NCBI GenBank assembly: GCA_030141605.1
Contig: JAQGDQ010001371.1
Location: 2,501 to 40,000, forward strand
DNA from: Tubiluchus corallicola
Taxonomy: Eukaryota > Priapulida > Priapulimorpha > Priapulimorphida > Tubiluchidae
Direction: 5' to 3'
Length of the DNA stretch: 37,500 nucleotides
Shown here: piece after piece, positions 30,718-37,500 of the stretch
Position numbering within the stretch: the first letter of the stretch is position 1
Layout of the letters: each line of letters opens with the position of its first letter
Made by a program: the position numbers and the translations under genes
The notes under the pieces: model-generated
Database searches by the model: none
Told to the model about the DNA's origin: nothing
Seen by the model: the letters and a program-made list of their open reading frames with translations, nothing else

Positions 30718-30990
30718 CTGAAAAGAGCAACAAAAAATATGAGACGCTCTAAAACCAACTTTCAAACAAAATCGGTTTATCATCCTGAAAAATGGTAATA
30801 ATATGCAGAAATAAATCTGAAATGAATCATTCAAATTTACAGTTCTTATGTAAATATGTAGTGTAGGCGACTGAAGCAAACTTTAGTTAATTATTTTTTG
30901 TTTTTATTCCTTTATTACTTCTTCTTCTTCTTCTTCTGCTGTTTCTCCTACTCTACACAGCTACTGTGTTTAGACATTCTAATGACATCA

Positions 30991-31231
30991 TTACATTTTC
31001 ATGTTCGTGTTCCTATGACGTCACAATCATACACAATGACATCATCATTACATTTTCATGTTGTCATAACTGTAACGTCACAATCATACACAATGACATC
31101 ACAACCATACACAATGACATCATCATTACATGTTCATGTTGTCATACCTATGATGTCACAATCATACACAATGACATCATCATTACATTTTCACGTTGTC
31201 ATAACTGTACCGTCACAATCATACACAACGA
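30991..31231. repeat. 57-bp repeat with CRE-like sites (right arm)
   Basis: This is the mirror of 7,805-8,045 with the same units and the same internal duplication. Confidence 0.8.
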
Positions 31232-31285
31232 CATCAAAATATCCTCATTTTCTTGAACCTCATGAGTCAAACATGACCTTTCGTC

Positions 31286-31836
31286 TTAAATGTAATGTAT
31301 GTAATAATCTTTATTTGCCATTAAAATACATTGATAATCACTGATAAAAACTTTACACAGATGATCAATCAGTGTTAGTTAATAAAAACTTACACTGCTA
31401 AAGGCAAATGCGTCAGTGCAATCTAAACTACTTTGCAGTAATGACAAATAAAATCAAACATATTTACAACTATGCACAAAAATTATGATTTAATTAATAT
31501 GGCTGTGGGTATATGAATTCTAAATTGGTGTGTATATTGTCGTACTGGTGTGATGGTATTTCATATCTGGTTAATATTAGTGATTTTAATTTTGTTTTAA
31601 ATGTTGATAGGAACTTGATTTGTTTAGCCTGCAATGGTAGAGAATTCCAAATGGGTAGACAATGAACTTCTATCCTTTATTAAAACATCCCACCATTTCC
31701 AGTACACAGCTAAATTTTTAAATTCATATGATACTATTCTTAGACTTAGCTTTCAGGTGTTATAAATCTTTATTAATGGTGCATATCCAAGTTTGTTTGG
31801 CTGAAGGTAGTTTAGTAGGTTTCGCCTACTTCGTTT
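31286..31836 (-). mobile_element. 5'-truncated CR1/L2-like LINE (right arm)
   Basis: This is the mirror copy of 7,200-7,750 with the same W-N-x-L-P ... F-K-x-K-L-K tail. Confidence 0.65.
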
Positions 31837-32073
31837 CATGCTAATCTTACTGGTGTTGTTTCTGGCAATCTCATTAAATGTCGTACCCATTATGTCTTCT
31901 CATTCTGATTTTAATGTTCCAATTCTCTCCTTTGCCTCTGTTTACAGCTGCTCATTTGAAATGAAATACGGCCATTTTATTTTTAACATATTTCCGAGTA
32001 GACTAATGTGTATTCCTCTTATTATGTTAAACATACATTTTTATTGTTCACTTTTTCAACTCATTTCATTTTT

Positions 32074-32950
32074 CCGGGCAAACCGTCTTGAAAACCCATA
32101 TGTACTTGACAAGAAGAGCCTACATGTCAGTCCTAATTCACTGAAGCAAGCAAACCGTCTTGAAAACCCACATGTACTTGGCAAGAAGAGCCTACATGTC
32201 AGTCCTAATTCACTGAACCGGGCAAACCGTCTTGAAAACCCACATGTACTTGACAAGAAGAGCCTACATGTCAGTCCTAATTCACTGAACCGGGCAAACC
32301 GTCTTGAAAACCCACATGTACTTGACAAGAAGAGCCTACATGTCAGTCCTAATTCACTGAACCGGGCAAACCGTTTTGAAAACCCACGTGTACTTGACAA
32401 GAAGAGCCTACATGTCAGTCCTAATTCACTGAAGCAAGCAAACCGTCTTGAAAACCCACGTGTACTTGACAAGAAGAGCCTACATGTCAGTCCTAATTCA
32501 CTGAATCGGGCAAACCGTCTTGAAAACCCACGTGTACTTGGCAAGAAGAGCCTACATGTCAGTCCTAATTCACTGAACCAAGCAAACCGTTTTGAAAACC
32601 CACATGTACTTGACAAGAAGAGCCTACATGTCAGTCCTAATTCACTGAACCAAGCAAACCGTCTTGAAAACCCACATGTACTTGACAAGAAGAGCCTACA
32701 TGTCAGTCCTAATTCACTGAACCGGGCAAACCGTCTTGAAAACCCACATGTACTTGACAAGAAGAGCCTACATGTCAGTCCTAATTCACTGAACCACGCA
32801 AACCGTCTTGAAAACCCACATGTACTTGACAAGAAGAGCCTACATGTCAGTCCTAATTCACTGAACCGGGCAAACCGTCTTGAAAACCCACATGTACTTG
32901 ACAAGAAGAGCCTACATGTCAGTCCTAATTCACTGAACTGGGCAAACCGT
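32074..32950. repeat. 72-bp minisatellite, about 12 copies (right arm)
   Basis: This is the mirror of 6,086-6,962 with the same copy number. Several units differ in variant type. For example, the third unit from the outer end reads LENPHVL here and FENPRVL on the left, in the minus-strand frame of the left arm. That could reflect point changes or local conversion. Confidence 0.95.
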
Positions 32951-33007
32951 TACATATTGTTACATGTGGCAGGTTCCTAACCCCAAAATGAAGAATTTGG
33001 TACGTAC

Positions 33008-33089
33008 CGGAAAAACTGTAGTCTATACTGCTGTTTGCTTCTTCGTCCACGGCTCTTATCAACCTGGGACGGACGTTAACAATTTGACC
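33008..33089 (-). CDS. cadherin-like gene, right copy, exon 4
   Basis: This is the mirror of 5,947-6,028. One C/T difference in the third codon is silent (ATC against ATT, both Ile). Splice sites are intact. Confidence 0.8.
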
Positions 33090-33272
33090 CTGCAAATAAT
33101 CAAACTGTGGACAATTCCCCACACACACAGGAAGTGAAGTGGCTTAAACCAGTATTAGTTAGGAATTCAAAATTAGGGTTAGGGGCCTGGAATAGAACAC
33201 CCGCGACAAGTGAGGGAACACTGTACATTGTATTCAATCATCTTTTTAATTACTGTTTTAACCTTACAACCT

Positions 33273-33476
33273 ACACATATACATATTCATATACATATAC
33301 ATATGCATATACATATTCATATTCATATACATATTGATATACATATTCATATACATATTCATATACATATACATATCCATATACATATTCATATACATAT
33401 TCATATACATATTCATATACATATTCATATACATATTCATATACATATACATATACATATACATATATATATATAA
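33273..33476. repeat. (CATATA)n microsatellite (right arm)
   Basis: This is the mirror of the 5,554-5,763 hexamer array, one hexamer shorter, with the same order of variant hexamers over most of its length. Confidence 0.95.
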
Positions 33477-33667
33477 ACTACCATTTGCATATGAATATAT
33501 ATTAGGTCACCGCCCCCTGCCCCCTGACACTCCCACAAATGTTTGACTTATGCAGCTCTGGTTTCATGTTATTAGAATATCAAACTCACGTTTAGCGTAT
33601 GGAAAGCCACATGCCACACTTTCAATATACAGCTATAACAAGTTACTTTTCTAATAACGGTTATCGT

Positions 33668-33815
33668 AAACAATTCAATTCACTTTATTTTTCTCCACAA
33701 GAAGCAACAATTGTTGCCATTTTATAATGAAAAGCAAAATTCATTTTATAAGGAAAAGGGCCAGCGAATGGTCATCAGAGAAGAGACCGTACGGTCATCT
33801 GGTCAGCTGCAGTAA
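33668..33815 (-). mobile_element. LINE 3' end with (GAATT)n tail (right arm)
   Basis: This is the mirror of 5,215-5,362, with GACCGTACGGTC conserved. Confidence 0.5.
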
Positions 33816-34248
33816 TCAAAACAAAGATTATTTTGATAGTTGTTCTAATCAAAAATCTCAACATATCTTCATTAAGCAGTAGAGTATGCTCTACCATACG
33901 CCTTTTCACGTGCAGTTACTGTAGATTAAATGTTGAGTGGACCACAGCAACATGTCTTAACTACAGCCGTCACGTGGCATCTAGGTCTGCCACATCAGTT
34001 CAGTAACTTCAGTTGCTTCACTTAATTATGCATTAGTTTGTATCTAGAGTGATTGAATTTGATATCACAGATTGATGATACTAGCAGCATCTTGCTTGGA
34101 CAGAGGAAAAAATGAACTAGGTAAGGTTCTAGGTATCCGTTACAACTACTACGATTACAACAGCATGGGCTGCGTGGTGTACACAAACGTATTCTTAGCT
34201 TAACTCATCAATTGAGAAGTAGCGTGACCACTCCGTTGTTTCACTCAC

Positions 34249-34374
34249 CACATAAGCTGTTTCCAGTACGGTTGCTGTATAAATATCCGTAAGGAAGGTG
34301 GGATTCATATCTTGAGAAAACACCACCTGCACGGTGAGTCGAGTGACAGACGACAGGGGGACTTCTCCTTTATC
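34249..34374 (-). CDS. cadherin-like gene, right copy, exon 3
   Basis: This is the mirror of 4,661-4,786, with intact splice sites and the same 42 codons. A 5-bp insertion (TAAGG) unique to the right arm lies in the following intron, near 34,122-34,126. Confidence 0.85.
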
Positions 34375-34908
34375 CTAGAAAGTTGTGAAGTTGTTATTGT
34401 AGAGTCAGATTGCACTAGTAGTCATGAATTATCAACAATTTCAATAAGAATGACATCTTAACATTGCTACAGTAAACTACGTGTAATTCAAACACCACGG
34501 GAACAGAAAATTTGTTCGAGTTGTGAAAAAGTAGGAGTTTATAACAAAACCAGATTGAGTCGCTCGTCAATGTTACACTGTACAGCCTGTGAAAATGACA
34601 AATTGAGCCTTTAATAAAATATCAACTAACAATTTTTACGAATAAAATCAAAAATATAATGACTGGTACAGGATATAATTTGAGTAGCACGTTTAATAAA
34701 ATTCTATCAATATTAACAATAATATAAGAAAATACATTATATTAAATACATTAAATGTGATCTACATTAAATACTTTCGTTAAGCCATGTTGTGTGCAGT
34801 GTTGTGCTAAAGTATTCGAGTCATACCAGTTCTAGTTATACGCAGCTTAGATATCAAACTGTATACATTGTAAATTATTGTACGCCAACGAACTACTCTC
34901 TTTGCTGG

Positions 34909-35208
34909 GTGGGGGTTGCGCATCAAACCTAAAATTATAGATTCGAATAATTCAGCACTTCAATCACATAGGTTCTTCATCATTAAACTCTTTGAAACAC
35001 CAATGCAAGTACCACAATTTAGCTGCAGTTTCTGTGCAAAATTTTTAACAAACTAATAGCAGTTTTACTAGAGAACAAAATCTAATCGCATGATCATTGC
35101 AGGCCATACGAAAATCTTTCAAACTCAACCGGAATTTGATTCGGGTTCGAAAAACCGAAATTCGGTTTGATTCGAATTCGCTAACCGATTGAGAATGCTT
35201 ACCCCCAC
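34909..35208. mobile_element. MITE-like element with GTGGGGGT ends (right arm)
   Basis: This is the mirror copy of 3,827-4,126, apparently unchanged. Confidence 0.5.
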
Positions 35209-35323
35209 TTTTTACCGTACTTCCGAAACCACTACCTGTATTGTAATGATACAGCGTGGACATAAATGAACTCTTGAACACTGAACACTGAACACTAAAC
35301 TAATGAGTTGCTAAGTAACACAC

Positions 35324-35425
35324 CTGAACTTTTATAATGAGAAAAAATTCGGAGGTGTTGTCATAGTCCATATGCTTTTTCAGTATTATTGCTCCGGACG
35401 TTTTATCAGGTATTTCAAAATATTC
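35324..35425 (-). CDS. cadherin-like gene, right copy, exon 2
   Basis: This is the mirror of the 3,610-3,711 exon, with the same splice sites and the same 34-residue translation. It is the first exon of the right copy inside the window; the preceding exon would lie beyond 37,500. The gene copy reads leftward, toward the palindrome centre. Confidence 0.8.
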
Positions 35426-35571
35426 CTGAAAAATAGAAATTTATTCACTTCTACGATTTCTATGACAGACTAGATGAATTTCCAGAAAAGTGGAACCATG
35501 AAGTCCTACTAATTTGACTGAAGCCTGAATCCGAAAAAATTGTTGTCAGTTGAAATATTAGCAGAAAAGGG

Positions 35572-35745
35572 TTAAATTTCAATTCAATTCAATTTCAATT
35601 TATTTATCTCTTTGTAGTGTTACAATAAAGCATGATTAACAAAACAATCTCTAATAAGTTTTGAAAAACGGTTAAAATGTACAGATAGATCTAGAACTAG
35701 AGAAAGGATAGCGAAAAGATTATAAAGTCACCTAGTCTGCTATCC
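35572..35745 (-). mobile_element. LINE 3' end with (AATTG)n tail (right arm)
   Basis: This is the mirror copy of 3,290-3,463, with the same tail. Confidence 0.5.
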
Positions 35746-35931
35746 TTTACCAAATATAGATAAAAAGATTTTTAGACACTGGCGGGCATTAATGTTATCA
35801 GTTTAATTTAGGAAACATTAGTAATTTTTAAACTTATGACACTTTCTATATAATCCAGAGAAGAGAATATACGTGTAGTTTAATTAGCGAGCAACAAAAT
35901 AAGGTCAAGCTTGGTTTACAACACAAATAAA

Positions 35932-36262
35932 CAAAATGGCCGCAAAGTTTTTGAGCGAACAAAGAAGTTTCCAGAAAATTAACAATAAGAGGCAATTATG
36001 ACACCTATTCAGGGCGGTCGGGAATCCATTTCTGTTACTTTTATTTCACGAATCGCCGCCGTTTTCAAAATGGACGCCACACAAGGTGAATTTATGCCAA
36101 TCATGCAACTATATTTACTATTTCACCTAAAAATTTATGATAAAAACAAAAGGCAAATTATTTTTATTAATTTGGCATCGTTAAATCTAAAACGCTACTA
36201 CTATACCTCAAATGGAAATCAAAGCGACTTGAAGAGGGACAAGCGACACACAAAATGGCTGC
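35932..36262 (+). promoter_or_regulatory. candidate promoter with three YY1-like motifs (right arm)
   Basis: CAAAATGGCCGC (35,932-35,943), CAAAATGGACGC (36,066-36,077) and CAAAATGGCTGC (36,251-36,262) are three same-strand matches to the YY1 core (AARATGGCNGC). The last overlaps the candidate start codon. Such motifs near the start of transcription or translation are known from TATA-less animal promoters. No transcript evidence is available. Confidence 0.4.
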
Positions 36263-36295
36263 CAGGTTTGGAGATATATTCGGTCTAGGGGAAAG
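36255..36295 (+). CDS. candidate first coding exon of an unidentified gene (right arm)
   Basis: This is the mirror of 2,740-2,780: ATG at 36,255, 13 codons plus 2 nt, then the donor GTAAGAAC at 36,296. It reads outward, toward the right window edge. No second exon was recognised before 37,500. An overlapping open frame at 35,998-36,288 starts at another ATG, but it lacks any recognisable domain and I do not accept it. Confidence 0.35.
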
Positions 36296-36597
36296 GTAAG
36301 AACTTGTTCTCTTGGTGCAGACGTTATAAAACTTTGCGGAACACTAGAACTATCAAAGTGATTAACTTTGGATAAGTATTTACCCTAAAATTCTAAATTA
36401 AATGTGTATCATGCGTAGAAGAGCCTATACGGAGAATCAACGCAACATTCTTGTCACATTCTTTACAATTGTCAGATGTTTTCCAGCATAGAATCTACTG
36501 CAGAACAAGAAAGGATTTGATCCACAGATTCTGCGTAGTCTTTCCATGGTAATTTCTACTATAAAAATTGCATTCAGTCTATTACTTAGGTGCCATT

Positions 36598-37395
36598 AAT
36601 TATTATTGTTAAAAATCTTTATTGAAAATTATACAAGAAGCCCTCTATTTGCAGGGTACATAAGTACAAAAATGTTAAATAAGTTTTTACACTATGTACA
36701 TTAAATAAATTTCTTACTTAACAAGCTGACAATTTTGCATTACGATTTACTTATTCTAAATATATATCCAATATTTATAATCAATGTATAATCAATTTAC
36801 TATAAGATCATTTTGGGTTAGTTCTTTTACAATATCTATATACATTTTAATTACATTAGTGTCTCTCTTTCTGCAAATGTTTCGAATGTCATTATTTTCT
36901 AAGCTGCGTTCGAGATTTACTCTTATATCTTGTCTAACCAATGGTAACGGACAGTGAAAAATTAAATGTTCTGGGGTTTGACTGCCCAAACCGCAAACAC
37001 ACAGATCTGAATCAGTTATACCTATCCTGTATTTAAATGATTTGCAACCTCTTCCAAGTAGAAGAGCTGACACACTTGTTTCTATAAATGTGTCATATTT
37101 ACTGAGTGGTATATCTAATGGTGTTGTAAATACAGGAATTAACTCTCGTGGATTACCAGTCAACTGGTCAACTGGTTTACATTAAGTGCTAATTGGGCAG
37201 CTTTTGCAAAAATTTGGTAACTAATTTGTCTTTTTTTGTATTTTTGATCCTTTTTCGCAAATTGTTCAAGCCGACAATAGTTTTTCAGATTCAGCTGTAA
37301 ATTGACAAGAATTCCAGGGATAGAATAAAACAACCTCAAAAATTCCTTGAAACCCAAATGCAAGTCAAATATGTTCCAAGAGCTAAAAAGATGTA
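36598..37395 (-). mobile_element. 5'-truncated LINE, right-arm copy
   Basis: This is the mirror of the 1,640-2,437 element. The C-terminal ORF2 fragment (frame 36,792-37,163, minus) has the same translation as the left copy, including the C-x-C-G ... H ... C motif. The tail is slightly shorter. It predates the duplication of the arms. Confidence 0.75.
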
Positions 37396-37500
37396 ACAAA
37401 ATTAATTAGCGAAACAACAAAACGAAGACAAACAAACAAAACAATGTATATGGTATATCAAGAAGAAATCATGAACGTTGTGCGGTATTTGCTACTGCTG

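Noticed and set aside
1535-37500. Palindrome as a plain missed-adapter read artefact
   Set aside because: Such artefacts give identical arms without a long unique spacer. Here a 9-kb spacer, arm-specific indels and different inner borders exist. A false join of two haplotypes is not excluded.

Overview
The window looks like nuclear DNA of an animal, most likely an invertebrate, but I cannot name the species. It is AT-rich and holds short exons with GT/AG borders, LINE 3' ends, a tRNA-derived SINE, hAT-type elements and many minisatellites. I see no bacterial operons, rRNA genes or CRISPR arrays.

The dominant structure is a very large inverted repeat. About 1,535-15,340 (left arm) reappears as its reverse complement at about 24,513-37,500 (right arm), around a central spacer of roughly 9 kb. 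For matching points the two coordinates add up to about 39,035 in the outer arm and about 39,000 in the inner arm. The window end cuts the right arm, so the true outer border of the palindrome is not visible. The arms share the same genes, transposons and minisatellites in the same order. They differ by scattered substitutions, small indels, microsatellite length and the size of the innermost 94-bp array (about 21 copies left, 12 right).

The only protein-coding gene I can support well is a cadherin-like gene, present once per arm and pointing toward the centre in both (left copy on +, right copy on -). Reading phases fit across its exons. Together they encode about four extracellular cadherin (EC) domains, several with degenerate calcium-linker motifs. 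Only the right copy continues into phase-matched spacer exons that could supply a transmembrane segment (23,954-24,053) and a cytoplasmic tail ending in a hAT terminus (22,005-22,251). The left copy runs into tandem arrays, so it looks like a 3'-truncated duplicate. A possible first exon of an unidentified antisense gene, with three YY1-like motifs, lies in the first visible cadherin intron and is also duplicated.

Layout: 1-509 36-bp array; 611-1,127 hAT-like element; 1,165-11,499 six left cadherin exons, with introns holding LINE fragments, MITE-like elements, a SINE and 72-, 57- and 48-bp arrays; 11,577-13,044 78-bp array; 13,380-15,340 94-bp array; 15,336-16,066 35-bp array; 16,240-17,346 28-bp array; 17,832-24,455 spacer with two membrane-exon candidates on the minus strand, LINE pieces and several hAT-like elements; 24,513-37,500 the right arm in mirror order. 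Transcription through both arms would give an RNA able to fold into a hairpin of more than 10 kb. An assembly join of two haplotypes has to be excluded before the palindrome is believed.
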